Assembly (NCBI GenBank): GCA_014621425.1
Contig: JAANBB010000031.1
Location: 62,001 to 126,000 of the forward strand
Source: Cylindrodendrum hubeiense
Lineage: Eukaryota > Ascomycota > Sordariomycetes > Hypocreales > Nectriaceae
Direction of reading: 5' to 3'
Length of the DNA: 64,000 nt
The position numbers were made by a program, and so were the translations under genes. How positions within the stretch are numbered: the stretch's first letter is position 1; each line of letters starts with the position of its first letter. Positions 10,335 through 21,964 of this stretch are shown here, in pieces. The notes under the pieces are model-generated. The model did no database searches. It saw nothing but the letters and a program-made list of their open reading frames with translations, and was not told the origin of the DNA.

Positions 10335-13300
10335 ATGCCTTTGACGCATCCCAAGATGGCGGAGAGGATTGTCTCTTTGAAGGATTCAACGTTTGCTCTT
10401 TGCTCGGTCATCAACAAGCACCTGAAAGCCTCCGGGTCGAAACACGACAACGATCTCAAGGCTCTGGTGGTTGAGCTGCGGTTGCTCGGAGGATCCCTTT
10501 ATAGCCTCGAACAGCTCATCCTTGAGTTGCAGGAAACCGAAGAGGATGTCCCTGGTCCGCCTGGTTCCGATGAGCGGTCTGCTTGGCCTGCAGTCGACGG
10601 GTGCGAACTCCTAGTCCAGGCACTTCACTCTTTGCACACGGTGGCGGACCCCGATGGGTTAAAGGACGCCAAGTCATCACTACTTGGATATCGTTCCAAG
10701 TTTGGGTTCATTCTCGGCTCATCGGAATCCCTTCAGGATGTGGATCTCCATTTCTGCGTCCTCGGAAAAGAACCATTGCCACAGCTACGGCGCAAAGACC
10801 AAGTCGTTGACGACGCTCCAGATTCGCCCCGTTCTATTTCCAGTCCTATCGAGGAAGATCCAAGCCCGGAAGTCTTATCATCTTGGTTGGAGATCCTCAA
10901 TTCTCCCGATCACAACCGCGAACCGGCGGAGCACGCAAGAGAAATGGCCAGTGTCCAATCCCGTCGCCTCTCATCACCGCTTTATCAGACGGCGGCGGCG
11001 CGATGGCCAACCTACGCCGAGGCTCACTGGTCGGACCTAGGACCTCAAATCTGCTCGCTCTTTCAAAGCCCCGGGCCCTTCAACTTTGTGCAATGGGTAC
11101 TTGAGTATGCTAGGGAAACGTATCCTCGGACGTTTGGCAGCTTGGCCATGTCGCCCAAGTCACTGTTGGAACTGACTGACGCGCTATGCAATCAGTCTAT
11201 CTCGATGCTGCACATGGCTGCTGCTCTTGGCTTACCCAGTCTTTGTAGAGAGCTTCTCTCCAAGGGGGCTGACATCAATGATGTTGGCTTGCTCGGCAGC
11301 CCTCTGTTTTGTGCCTTTGTCGGCCCGAATGTCCTAACTACGCGAGCAGAGCCAGATTCCTGGACCTCTCTACTCGACAGCAGCCATGCTGGTGCCGACC
11401 GTGCCGCCACTATCATGTTGCTTCTCAATAAAGGCGCTGATTGTGGATACAAGTACCAATGGAAAAACGCTGAGGAGATTTCGCTGGCTGGCTTAAGTTT
11501 GTGGGCAGCGTTGATCACCAATAACGACTCCATCTTCAATGTAACTGTGGCCAGCGGCGCTGACATCGACAGCACCATAATCCAACTCATCCGGCGCGAG
11601 AACTTTGCAAACCATGGCGCCGGATCACCGGACAGGTTTTCCCGCCTGCTTACCTACTTATACGACCTCACTCTATCCCCCATGGCCGAAAAGGAAGGTC
11701 ACACAGAAGAACTCCGAGAGGCAGTGCGCATTCTCATGAAAGAGTCAGGAGTCTTTTTTTTCTGTCACGGGAGCCGGCCGGTGTGTACCAGCGGTTGAAG
11801 ATGCTAGGTTTCGGTTTCTCGTCCGAGAATCTATTGTTAATTCCGATTCATTCCTCTTCCATCGTCTCATTCTGGATCCAAGATTCGATGCTGATCTACC
11901 GTTCGATGAGCGTCAAGATGGAGGCACTATTCTTCACATGGCTACCGAAGGGGGTCATGTTGAGATCATTGACAGCCTCGTCAAGGCCGGGGCTAGCCTC
12001 AACGCAACTGACTCCGAAGGTCGCACACCGATGATGGTTCTTGAGGAGACGCCGGTGCTGTCAAAACTGGTCTTGGAATATGGCGCTTCGACGACGGATG
12101 TGGATAACAAGGGGCGAACAATATGGCACCTTGCTGCATCAACAAACTACGCCGATCTCATCAAATGGCTGCAGAAAAATGATCCATGCAAGGAACAGAA
12201 CCTAGCTACGAAGAGTGTGGTAAACTGCACGCCGTTAGACGATGCCTTCCTCTACGTGTATAGCCTAAATACCCTCCCCAAGGGATGGAGTCAAATGCCG
12301 CCGCTAGCAGCCAGAGCTCTCCTAGCAGAGTGTCACACACTCCCACCGGTCGACTCCCCCGGCTCACTTCTCCGCTGTGCCGTCGAGTGGGGTGAATTAG
12401 ACTTACTGAACGACCTGATCAGGCTTGGCTGTGAACCAGACAAGGACAACGGTTCACTGCTTTCCTGCCTCAATCTCTCTGCTTCCGACGAAATGGTCAA
12501 GAGAGTTATAGAGCTATCCGGGAGAACAAGTCTTGTACTTGGCAATGGTGTCGCGGTGGCAGAGACCATTCTCACAAACACTGTGTTCAGTACTCGTTCA
12601 AATAACTCAGCCTTTGGCCAGCCATCGGCCCATCCGTCTTGCTACCCGAAACTCACAGAAAGCGCTTATGGGGAGCTTCTGACGCCCGAGGTCTTGAAGG
12701 CTCGAGACTCCCGTGGTCGAGGTATATGGGCCCGGTTCTGCGATAACGTTTTGCCTATGCTTTCCGGGCCATCGTGTGTTCATCCACAAAAGCTGAGGTT
12801 CTTGTCGAGCTTCATCCGAGCAGCAATAGAGTATATAAATGCCGAGGGAGCCTTGGAAGATTACGAAAAGGACACTGGGGAGTGGGCAATTCTCCGCATG
12901 GCCGATCGGACCGGTTTCAGTCCGTGCTGGGAACGCTGGCAATTCCCGTTCATTACGGGTGCCTTACAAGATTACGTTCGGGATGAAACCAAGTTCGTCG
13001 AATCCACAAATGGAGCGCTTCTCCTCGCCCAGGCGGTCCGACGCGGCCAAGAGTCCTTGGTCGATACATTGATTTCAAAGGGCGTGAAAATCCATATTCC
13101 ACGTCCGGAATTGATGAACTTGTCTCTGCTGGAGCATCTCATCACGGATCTCAGCTTGCATGGACCCATGTTAGATACTCTGCTAGAGTCCCTTGAGCCG
13201 CTTTCCTTGGTCAAGCTTCAGGATGGAATCTTCGGCGCCTTGGTGGAACTGATTCGGGAATCTCATGCAGCGAGGATACTGAAGGCCCTGCTGACTCAAA

Positions 13301-15827
13301 AGCTGATCGACCCGAATGAGGTTTCAGCCGACCAGCTAGATCCTCGAACAATGCTTCAAAAGGCGATAGAGGAGGGTAAACCCGATCTAGCGCTGCTGTT
13401 GCTTGACCATGGAGCCGATCCAGCCTTGAGCAAGAACGGAGACCAGGCTATACTTGCCGCAGCCAAGAAAGGATATGTTGAAATATTCAACAAAGTCGCC
13501 GAGGTGGCCGGTTCCGATTTCAACTGGCTCTGCCTTTACGATGTTAAGGGCAAGCGTACGTTCAATGCACTACAGGTTGCTGCAGCAAATGGGCGACAGA
13601 ACGTTCTATCATGGCTCATAGAGCGAACACCACTGCGCTATCACATAGATCAAGGGTCTCCCAGAAACGGCCTCGCGCCCATTCATCTGGCCGTCAATGC
13701 CGGGTCGCTAAGCTGCGTCAGGGCTCTCGACGACTTCGGTGCAGACTTGGAGGTCCAGGATCCCAATGGTGCAACGCCGCTTATCTTGGCCATCCGACAG
13801 GACGAAGAGGAGATCTTCCGCCATCTCCTGGATGCCGGCGTCGACACCGAACTCGATCGTTATGGGATTCACATCGCATCGACCATTCGCCGCGCCGCAG
13901 CTGGAATCATCAATGAGTTTGTGGCGGACAGACTTGGAGCCACCCCGCTCGTGCCCTACTATGTACCCAATCCTTTGAGGCTCGGAGCTCTTCTGGCAGA
14001 TCTGTTGCAGAATTGTCTATCGCAGAGTGAGGGGGTCATTGCAAAGATTCTCGCCTACGTCCCAAAGGAGCACCTGCTCACTGCTATTCTGCCCTGCCGT
14101 GGCTGTACGCTGCTTAGTTTTGCGGGAGCCCACGCCTGCAACAACATAATGCTCGAGCTGGTGGAACGGGATTTCGGGGGCTTCATTACCGGCTGCAGCA
14201 CCCATTGGCCCCATGGGTACAACGCCCTCCATCACGCGTGTTTCGGCCTTCTTCGGCAGCTAGACCCCGAGGAGCCGGAACTCGTAGAGACTACGCTTAT
14301 CTTCATTCGAAAATGTCTGGATGCCTACCTAAAAGAGGGGATTCTATGGTTCGATGTCGGTTGCACGCCTCTTCACGCAATTGTGCAGTTCGGGTGCGCT
14401 TCCCACAATGAGCGGTTTGAAGTCCGCGAAAGGGCCCTTCGAGTGCTGCTGAACCACCTTGAGGCGCGTGCCGACGAATACTGGTGAGTGCCCTGTCATA
14501 AAACTAGCTACAACATGCTAACTGCTGCAGGAAACTGGTGGAAGATGCGGGACTATCACAACTTTTCGACCCCGTTGAAGGCGAGGACACCGCGACGAAG
14601 CTCAAACGCTTCGTCGTCAACATGCGGTGCTACTCGATGGACTGGCTAGATTATTCCGGCGGTTCCCTTCCAAACGCCCTGCATCTCCTCGTCGATGGGA
14701 TGACCACAGCTGTTGCGATAAACACAGATCTTGAGACGACAGGAGAAATACAGGACGGCATGCTCCATCTACTGATAGCAAACGGCATAGACGTGAATGC
14801 CAAGGACGGGGACTCGATGACTGCCCTCCACTTTGCGTGTGCAAGGGGGAACCTCCCTATGGCCAAGATCCTCCTCGAGGCCGGGGCCAATCCCAACGTC
14901 CGAGATTACACGGGCGACGCCCCTTTGTCTCGGGCCATTGACTGGGGCGACATGGAGCTCGTCCGCTCTTTGATTGAGCATGGCGCTGACCCCGAAACCT
15001 TTACTGGGTTGCCTCATCTGATGTATAAGCACCCAAACGCGAACTACGTGCATCAGATTGCCCATCTTGGCCTGGACTGGCACGCAACCTCCCCTGGGAA
15101 CACGAGTCTGGCCTTGATGATGCTCGCCGCGACGACCTTCACACGAACGTCCATCTTGAACGGCAGTGGCAATGTCGACTTTGGCCGCCTCGCCGCCGAA
15201 AGGCCGCCGCTCCTTAACTTGATGTTCAGCCGCAACTGCGGACCTGCTATGGTCAGGAAGGTCCTGAAGCGGGCTCCGCAAGAGCACCGCGGTCAAATCT
15301 TGTACCCTGACCCGTGCACCAACGTGCGGCCGTGCTGCATGTCCATCCGCAAGGGAGACGTGGCCATGCTCGAGGTGTTCCTCGAGTTCGGATGGGACTT
15401 CGAGAGAGAGGGCTCCGAAGAAGGCTCCGCCCTCATGGTGGCTTGCAGCGTGGGCCAGCTGAACGCTGTCAAGCTGCTGGTCCGCCGCGGCGCGCGACTC
15501 TCCTACGTCACCACAGACAGCCGCGGCCAGACGGTTGTCAGATCTGCATTCAAGGCGGCACGGCTATATCACGATGTCTTGCGGTGGCTGCTGGTCGAAC
15601 GTCACCAGGAGTGGAACCGTCTCGGGCAAACAGACTCTTCGCCAGAGGCACCCACCAAACTATGGTCGGGACCTCGCAAGGGCGCTCACAAGCTAACCGG
15701 GTTTGATGGGCACTACATCGGCGCTGTAACGAACACTTTCGAAGCACAGGTTAGTACTCTCCGCCGTATTACGCAGGTTCGCCAGGAACTTGCCAACCGG
15801 GTTGTGCATGTTACGCTGGTTGAATAG
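10335..15827 (+). CDS. Giant ankyrin-repeat protein, frameshifted at a T8 run
   Basis: Read from ATG 10335, the first frame ends at a TGA just after 11795. Coding similarity continues without a gap in the +1 frame through SVTGAGRCVPAVEDARF and on to 14483. A 47-base intron (14484-14530, GTGAGT...CTGCAG) joins the last exon, 14531-15827, which ends with TAG. If one T of the eight at 11754-11761 is discounted, the product is about 1,814 residues. The N-terminal 150 residues resemble the helical N-terminal domain of fungal STAND-type proteins (MAERIVSLKDSTFALCSVIN). Ankyrin repeats follow from about residue 290, for example HMAAALGLPSLCRELLSKGAD, HLAVNAGSLSCVRALDDFGAD and ALHFACARGNLPMAKILLEAGA. 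The protein probably serves as a protein-interaction scaffold; no catalytic domain is visible. The break could be a sequence error, a true null allele or programmed slippage. Confidence 0.8.
11754..11761 (+). other. T8 homopolymer at the frameshift point
   Basis: Eight T residues lie where the ankyrin gene changes frame. The upstream frame reads VFFFCHGSRPVCTSG and stops. The +1 frame reads FFSVTGAGRCVPAVEDARF and continues as ankyrin coding. A run of seven T would restore a single frame. No convincing GT-AG intron spans the site: the nearest pair would be about 40 bases, with a poor GTCTTT donor. Confidence 0.75.
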
Positions 15828-16179
15828 GTGGGTGGATAACGAGGGATGGGAGTAGGAGCATCGGCGAATGCTTGGCAGAATCTGGAATAGAACTCAAGGA
15901 GCAGCGAATGCTGGATGGAACCAGGCCCGGCGTTTGGATAGGAGCTTTGAGGTTCCGCGGGGGAATGGCTAGAATGAAGTTACGAATGTTCTCTTGGCAA
16001 ATACTATCACGGCACTGAGACGGCTTTGATTCCTCAAGACCAAGGATATGAATACATTGATGGCGGCTACGCTATGGCATATGGACGCACCTAGGCACCA
16101 TACCAACTCCCAAACTCCCAAAACCCCAGTTCGCCAATACGATTCTGGGCCATTCCATCTCATAATATGACAACTACAA
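15828..16179. other. Convergent intergenic spacer
   Basis: This 352-base gap lies between the ankyrin gene (+) and PRP22 (-), which face each other, so it should hold both 3' ends. I see no gene in it. Confidence 0.6.
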
Positions 16180-19100
16180 TCAACCCCATGTACCACCACC
16201 GCCACCGCCTCTGCCTCCCTTCCTCTGGGCACTCAGTCGCCAGTCATCCTCGCCGGCGAACTTGTTGTACAGGGGCTGGATACGCTCGGCCTTCTTGCGC
16301 TTGCTCAGCTTGTCCGTGCCTGCAACCTTGAAGAAGGTCGGGGCTGCCTCGACGAGCCACTTGGGTTCGATGCCCGTGGTGCAGTGCATGTACTCCTTGC
16401 TGGTCAGGACGAGGGTATGGTAGATGACCCACTCGGCCTGCTTTCCAAAAAGCGCGGAACTCGGGTGCAAGTAGACGGGCGTGCCCTCGATGAGCGTCTT
16501 GTAGCCCTCCTGAGGATCCTTGCGCGCGGCGTTGCGGAAGAAGCCCGAGCAGAGCGCCTGGCGGACCTTTTCCGTCTTGCGGCCGCAGGACACAACTGGG
16601 TGCTTGTAGCGGTCCATGATCTTGACGAGCTGGTCGCGGACATCCTTGGCGCGGCGCATGGACCGGGCCTGGATGAAGTTCTCAAAGCACCAGGGGCTCG
16701 AGTAACCGCTATTCTTCCAGGCGTTGTAGACATTAAGGAATGTAAGGTGGTCGCCGTGGGGGTCGTGGAACTTGGCCTTCTTCTGGTCTGCCTGCGACTG
16801 CTTCTCCTTTGGTCGGTAGAAGACGGTGGAAAGGTTCAGCATAGCAACGATGCTGAGCATCTCGTCGGAACAGTCGAGGCCAATAGCAGCGAGCAGAACC
16901 TTGGCGAGTGACGGCTCCATGGGGAAATCAGCCATCTTCCTGCCCAGACGCGTCAACAGACCTTCGTCGTCCAAGGCACTGAGAGCATAGAGTTCTTCTA
17001 GGGCAGTAAGCATGGTGTTGATAGGTGGCGGGTCCATAAAGTCGAAATGCAGAAGATCGTTGATGCCCATAGCTTTGAGCATGAGAATCGTGTGAGACAA
17101 GTTCTGGCGCTGGATTTCGGGAATGGTGGTGGGCAGCATCTCAGACTGGTATGCTGCCTCGGTATACAGACGGAAGCATTTTCCCGGTCCGGTTCGGCCT
17201 GCACGTCCGGCTCTCTGGTTTGCCTGCGCCTGCGAAATAGGGGTGACAACCAGGGAGTCCATTCCCAGCTTGGGGTCGTAGGCGTTCTGCTTGACGAAGC
17301 CGGGGTCCACGACATAATAAATCTCGTCGATGGTGATGGACGTCTCGGCGATATTGGTGGCGATAACCACCTTGCGGCTTCCGGCCGGCGCAGGATCGAA
17401 GATACGACTCTGCATCTCGGTAGGGAGCTGGGCGTAGACAGGGAGGATGAGGAGGTCTGGTACATTTGGACCCAGGGCTTTCATCCGCTCGTATAAAATC
17501 TCGCAAGACGTGTCGATTTCCTCCTGACCTGTTAAGAACAGAAGAATATCACCCTTGGGCTCTGTCAAGTGAATCTGCATGACAGTAACCAGGGCCGAGT
17601 CCAGGTAGTCGGATTCAGGTTCCCTTGAGTAGAGAATCTCGACCGGGAAAGTTCGGCCGGGAATAGTGAAGATGGGGCACTCGTTGAAGTATGCAGAGAA
17701 CTTGTCGGCATCGAGCGTTGCAGAAGTGACAATGACCTTCAAGTCTGGCCGGCGCTTGAGCGTCTTCTTGAGCAAAGCAAAGAGCACATCGGTTGAGATG
17801 GTACGCTCGTGAGCCTCGTCAAGCATAATGCACGAATATCGCTTCATATCGGGATCCACAAGAATCTCACGCTGAAGCATACCGTCAGTCATGTACTTGA
17901 TCTTGGTGCTCGCGCTGGTACAATCCTCGAAACGAATCGTGTATCCAACCTCTTCTCCAAGCTTGCAGCCAACCTCTTCGGCGACACGCTTGGCCACAGA
18001 CATGGCAGCCACACGACGAGGCTGCGTACATCCGATGATACCTTCGTTGGCAAACCCTGCCTCAGCCAAGTACTGAGTCAGCTGCGTGGTCTTTCCAGAA
18101 CCAGTCTCTCCAACCACAATGAGGATCTGGTTGCCGTGAACAGCCTTAATAAGCTGGCTGCGGAAGGCATACACAGGCAAGGACTCTCGTTGATCCTTGA
18201 TGCTCATGTTGGTGCGCTTGCCCAAGGATTCACCCTTGGGAATGACGGCCCTTTTCCATTCCGGCACCTCTTCCGACTTGGCGTTGTTCCTGGTGTTTCT
18301 TAAATCGCTGGCAAACTTGCGCTTCTCGGGGTCTGCCATCGGGTCCTGCCACTGCGCCGACAGGTTTTCCTTGGAATCCTCCTTGGCAGCGGCGTCGGCC
18401 TCCTGTTGTTTCAATTCCTTCCGCTCCTTGGCTAGAGAAGTGCCTGACATGGCTGCTCGGTTCATGGAGCCATCTGGGGCCTTGACTACGCGAATGGGTG
18501 ACAGCTCAAGAGACTGCTTCGTCTGACCAGCCAAGAAAGGAGGCTCCTCCTCTCGCACTTCGATGTCGACATCCTCTTCCAGCTCCATTTCACCATCACC
18601 ACGCAACGTCGCGTTGTAGTCCTCCTCTAGGTCGGGGTAGTCGGACGCCTTAGCGACTCCTGAGGCGATCAACTGTCGAATCTCCCATCTTTCAGGGGAA
18701 GTCATCCTCTTCTTCTGTCGTCGTGGGGGACCTAGCGTATCTCTTGGCATAGCCGGCGTGGGGTCCATATAGCCATTCCTCCCTCCGCCTCCCAGCGCCT
18801 CCATGTTGGCGCCAGTCGTCATTCGTTCCTGCGGTTCCAGATCCATGCCAGTTTCTTGATCTACATCCTTCATGGAGAGACCTATCCTCGATCCTTCGAT
18901 GGCAGTGACCTTGACCCATACCTGCTGTCCTCGCGTCACCAGGTCAGAAGGGTGGTTGATTCGCTGGCCAGCCGCCATGCGGGAGACGTGCACCAGACCA
19001 TCGACCTTGCCCTTCACGTGGTGAATATTAACGAAGGCACCAAAGTCCTTGATCCCTGTAATATGTCCTTCGTAGACCTTGTGTAGCTCTGGCGCATCGT

Positions 19101-19767
19101 CGATCTCAGGCTCGGGGGCCTTGCGGAAACGGTCGTCGGCTTCGTCGTCGTAACGTGTGCGGCCTCGTCGATCCTTGCGAGAGTCACGGTGTCCGTCTCG
19201 CCAGTCCTCATCTCCTCGGTCTTGCGATCGCGACCTTGATCGGTACTTGTCTCTCTTTCGTCGTTCCCGTGATCGCGATCTGTCTCTCCTCCTGCGTCGT
19301 GATTCCTTTGGGTTGTTCTCGGGGCTTCGACTGCGTTTCCTGGATTCCTTCTCCTTCTTGGCCTTTCCTTCCAGTCCCTCCAGAAGAGCCAGTGTGTCGT
19401 CGATAACATCTGCTCCCACGTCAAGGATCGGCGCCTTGTCGGGCACTGAGAGGCCACTAAACACCTTTTCCTTTTCCTCGAGGGTTCGCGAATGGTGATG
19501 CTCCTCTTCTCTGGCGGCGCCGTTTTTACCCTTGAATTTCGGGTGCATGGCCAGTACGAGGCGATCCAAGCTATCGATCAGACTTGGCGGGAAGTCTGCG
19601 CCAATGCCGGCGAGCTTCTCGCGGAACTGGGCGAGGGAGCTGCATTCTAGGCGTTGCGCAATGAGAAACTCGGCAAGGGTCTTGTCGCCGACGCCGACGT
19701 GGTTCTGCAGTTCGGACGTGACTTTTGAAACGAGCGACAGCAGCTCGAGGTTCAAAAGGTCGTCCAT
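16180..19767 (-). CDS. prp22: Pre-mRNA-splicing DEAH-box RNA helicase PRP22 (DHX8)
   Basis: A single exon of 1,195 residues. The N-terminus (MDDLLNLELLSLVSKV) matches the Prp22/DHX8 family and is followed by an RS/RD-rich region at about 143-200. An S1 RNA-binding domain is at about 228-300 (YEGHITGIKDFGAFVNI). The helicase core has motif I GETGSGKTTQ at about 553, Ia TQPRRVAAMS, II DEAH at about 650, III SAT, V ATNIAETSITID and VI QRAGRAGRTGPGKC. The winged-helix, ratchet and OB-fold regions follow, and the protein ends in a glycine-rich tail. Prp22 drives the late step of splicing, releasing mature mRNA from the spliceosome. An S1 domain before a DEAH core distinguishes it from Prp2, Prp16 and Prp43. 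The length is usual for the family, and no intron is needed. Confidence 0.96.
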   Translation of the reverse strand: MDDLLNLELLSLVSKVTSELQNHVGVGDKTLAEFLIAQRLECSSLAQFREKLAGIGADFPPSLIDSLDRLVLAMHPKFKGKNGAAREEEHHHSRTLEEKEKVFSGLSVPDKAPILDVGADVIDDTLALLEGLEGKAKKEKESRKRSRSPENNPKESRRRRRDRSRSRERRKRDKYRSRSRSQDRGDEDWRDGHRDSRKDRRGRTRYDDEADDRFRKAPEPEIDDAPELHKVYEGHITGIKDFGAFVNIHHVKGKVDGLVHVSRMAAGQRINHPSDLVTRGQQVWVKVTAIEGSRIGLSMKDVDQETGMDLEPQERMTTGANMEALGGGGRNGYMDPTPAMPRDTLGPPRRQKKRMTSPERWEIRQLIASGVAKASDYPDLEEDYNATLRGDGEMELEEDVDIEVREEEPPFLAGQTKQSLELSPIRVVKAPDGSMNRAAMSGTSLAKERKELKQQEADAAAKEDSKENLSAQWQDPMADPEKRKFASDLRNTRNNAKSEEVPEWKRAVIPKGESLGKRTNMSIKDQRESLPVYAFRSQLIKAVHGNQILIVVGETGSGKTTQLTQYLAEAGFANEGIIGCTQPRRVAAMSVAKRVAEEVGCKLGEEVGYTIRFEDCTSASTKIKYMTDGMLQREILVDPDMKRYSCIMLDEAHERTISTDVLFALLKKTLKRRPDLKVIVTSATLDADKFSAYFNECPIFTIPGRTFPVEILYSREPESDYLDSALVTVMQIHLTEPKGDILLFLTGQEEIDTSCEILYERMKALGPNVPDLLILPVYAQLPTEMQSRIFDPAPAGSRKVVIATNIAETSITIDEIYYVVDPGFVKQNAYDPKLGMDSLVVTPISQAQANQRAGRAGRTGPGKCFRLYTEAAYQSEMLPTTIPEIQRQNLSHTILMLKAMGINDLLHFDFMDPPPINTMLTALEELYALSALDDEGLLTRLGRKMADFPMEPSLAKVLLAAIGLDCSDEMLSIVAMLNLSTVFYRPKEKQSQADQKKAKFHDPHGDHLTFLNVYNAWKNSGYSSPWCFENFIQARSMRRAKDVRDQLVKIMDRYKHPVVSCGRKTEKVRQALCSGFFRNAARKDPQEGYKTLIEGTPVYLHPSSALFGKQAEWVIYHTLVLTSKEYMHCTTGIEPKWLVEAAPTFFKVAGTDKLSKRKKAERIQPLYNKFAGEDDWRLSAQRKGGRGGGGGGTWG

Positions 19768-20923
19768 GGTGGATGGGGCCTGCGTGGACGCAGGATGGTG
19801 TTTTTCGAGACCAGGCGCGATGGCGAGGTCGCAGGACGATAAAAGTTGTAGGTTGCCACTTTCACCACGGCAGAAGTACGGGTGAACTGATACGGCTCGG
19901 TGAAGCTCGGTGAATGGTGCTTACCCTAGAGTTATTGGGTCGCAAACTATAGAACCAGCGAGGAACCTGGCGAAACTGGGAAATTCAGCAGTAGAATTAA
20001 TCAAAAGGGTAGTAGTCCTCTATCCCGTCTTCTCAACTCATATTTTAATTATTTCTCTCACTATTGACTTAGAAACTTACGCAGAGAATTTGTTGTTGAG
20101 TGCACTACATAGTACAAGAGGCATCAAATGATCCTCTTTGGCTTGGCCACTTAAATTCTGGCTCTGAAATAGACCCCATGACAACCCAACATTAATTATA
20201 GAATCGCATCATTCATGGGCCCCCTAGCATTAGAGCCCCAGAAATTCACTGACCAGGTCTTCGAGATGGGTCTTGCGCATAGCATTGAGTGCATGTCAAT
20301 TTGTTGGTGTAAGTGGGCACGCATCCCGGCGCAAGGCCCAGCCAAAGAGACGTAACAGTGGGAAGATAACCGTCGGCGGTCGGCAAGAAAATCCATCCGA
20401 GAATGCTAGCCTCGGTGGAAAAGTTTTCAACATGGCAGCCTAGAAGTGCGGTGATAGCAGCAACTGTACCTCGCTATCGCAGACTCTCACCCAGCGATAG
20501 CGAATTCCGGACTCACGGGTGGCCTCTAGCAGCCCGGTACGTACCGCTTCAATGCTTCAAGGATGACCCGACTCTGCGGCGTGGTGGAGCAGCTGCCAGC
20601 GCCCCTCCCCAGCCAATCAAGCCCCTAAATCCAGGGCGCATTACGCAACCCTCGCTGCAGTTCAGTTAGCTCAGTGCATCCAGCGCCACCAGGTGACCCT
20701 GACGGGCAGCGGGTACGTACCGCGCTCGACTCGCAGGCACCGGTTCGCTAGCAATCGTCATCAGCGGCTTGCCCCAGCCTCAATACGAGTCCCCGAACCC
20801 GCCGCCCGCAACCCGCTCTCCAGCATCTGGAAACCTCCCTCGAATCGATACGTCAACAACATCACTGCCGATCACCCTCTGCAGCTTCAGCTTCATCCTC
20901 CATCCTCCATCTTCATCGTCGCC
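19768..20923. other. Divergent promoter region of PRP22 and the PMP3-like gene
   Basis: The two flanking genes are transcribed away from each other. The middle (about 19980-20230) is A/T-rich, and the last 300 bases before the PMP3-like gene are C-rich. I see no additional gene. Confidence 0.55.
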
Positions 20924-21505
20924 ATGTGCTCCGCCGACATCTTCCTCGCCATCATCGCGTTCCTCTTCCCGCCGCTGCCTGGTAAGTAAAAGTCACATCA
21001 CCTCACGCCTCGCCCCGTCCATTCCCCATGGCCCCTCTATGCGTCATCGCCCTAACGAGATCACCACTAACCCTGTCGCGCAGTCTGGGTCAAGCGTGGC
21101 ATCTGCGGCGCCGACTCCCTCATCAACATCCTCCTCTGCGTGCTTGGCTACATCCCCGGCCTGCTGCATTCGTGGTACATCATCGCCAAGTTCCCTGAGC
21201 CGGCCTACGAGTACGAGGCGCTCCCCCAGGATCGCGAGGGCGGCCGCGTCACCTACGTCTACGTCCAGTGCCCTCAAGGCCAGCAGCAGCACCAGCAGCA
21301 CCAGCAACACTCTCAGCAGCCCAAGCTTCAGTCTCCCCATGGCATGAACTATGGCACCCAGAGCGCCGAGGCTGCGAACCCGGCTCCTCCACCCCAAGAG
21401 CATGGCATCACGAATGCCGGTGAGGGAAGCTCCGATCACCAGGGTGTCCCGCCGTCATACGCCGAGGTTGTTGCTGGCGACAACAAGATCCAGTCGCAGG
21501 ACTAG
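20924..21505 (+). CDS. PMP3/SNA-like small membrane proteolipid with PPxY tail
   Basis: Two exons, 20924-20981 and 21084-21505, with a 102-base intron (GTAAGT...GCGCAG) that splits a valine codon; 159 residues. The first 50 residues are the PMP3 (UPF0057) domain: two hydrophobic segments with the family signatures FLPPL-like FPPLPV and CGADSLINILLCVLGYIPG, ending IIAKFPE. A hydrophilic tail follows, with a Q/H-rich stretch (about residues 90-105) and a C-terminal VPPSYAEV. The tail makes it resemble yeast Sna3/Sna4 rather than the roughly 55-residue Pmp3. Yeast Sna3 and Sna4 use a PPxY motif to bind the ubiquitin ligase Rsp5 and reach the vacuole. The same trafficking is inferred here from PPSY. 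The start gives the expected MCSADIFL N-terminus. Confidence 0.88.
21279..21315 (+). repeat. CAG/CAC repeat coding for Q/H
   Basis: A run of CAGCAGCAGCACCAG-type codons inside the PMP3/SNA-like gene, encoding a Q/H-rich stretch of about a dozen residues. It is coding and in frame. Confidence 0.85.
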
Positions 21506-21964
21506 ATCATGGCTGCTGCAAAGCGATAACCTAAGGTGGTTCCAACAGTAGAGCTGGGACAAGTAGGGCTGGGACATGGAGATATGTCTTTCTTTCTTTG
21601 AATATGGCTTGCGTCACCACAGACCAATGCTGGGACTTGCATGGGGAGTTCACTGGGAATGTATTTTGCATCGATTGCTTGACCACAACTGCATCAACGA
21701 ACTTTGTAACGAGGGAGGATGGCGTCAGATTCTGCTCCTTTAGATCATCAAATAACACCTAAACCCATGGTTTTGGAACGGTGCGTAGTCTTATGTATCG
21801 TCCCCTTACTACGTACGTTAAGTCTGGCTCGTCCCCAGATACTGTCCCTAGATACTATCCCACGTGTTGAGCATCCTACGTGCTCATGCAGGATGCAACT
21901 CTCGCCGCACCTTTCTCCAATGATGCCGGATGGCCCTACACCAGTCTCCGATTATAGTCTCCGA
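21506..21964. other. Convergent spacer
   Basis: This 459-base gap separates the 3' ends of the PMP3-like gene (+) and the Arb1-like gene (-). No gene is recognised. Confidence 0.55.
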
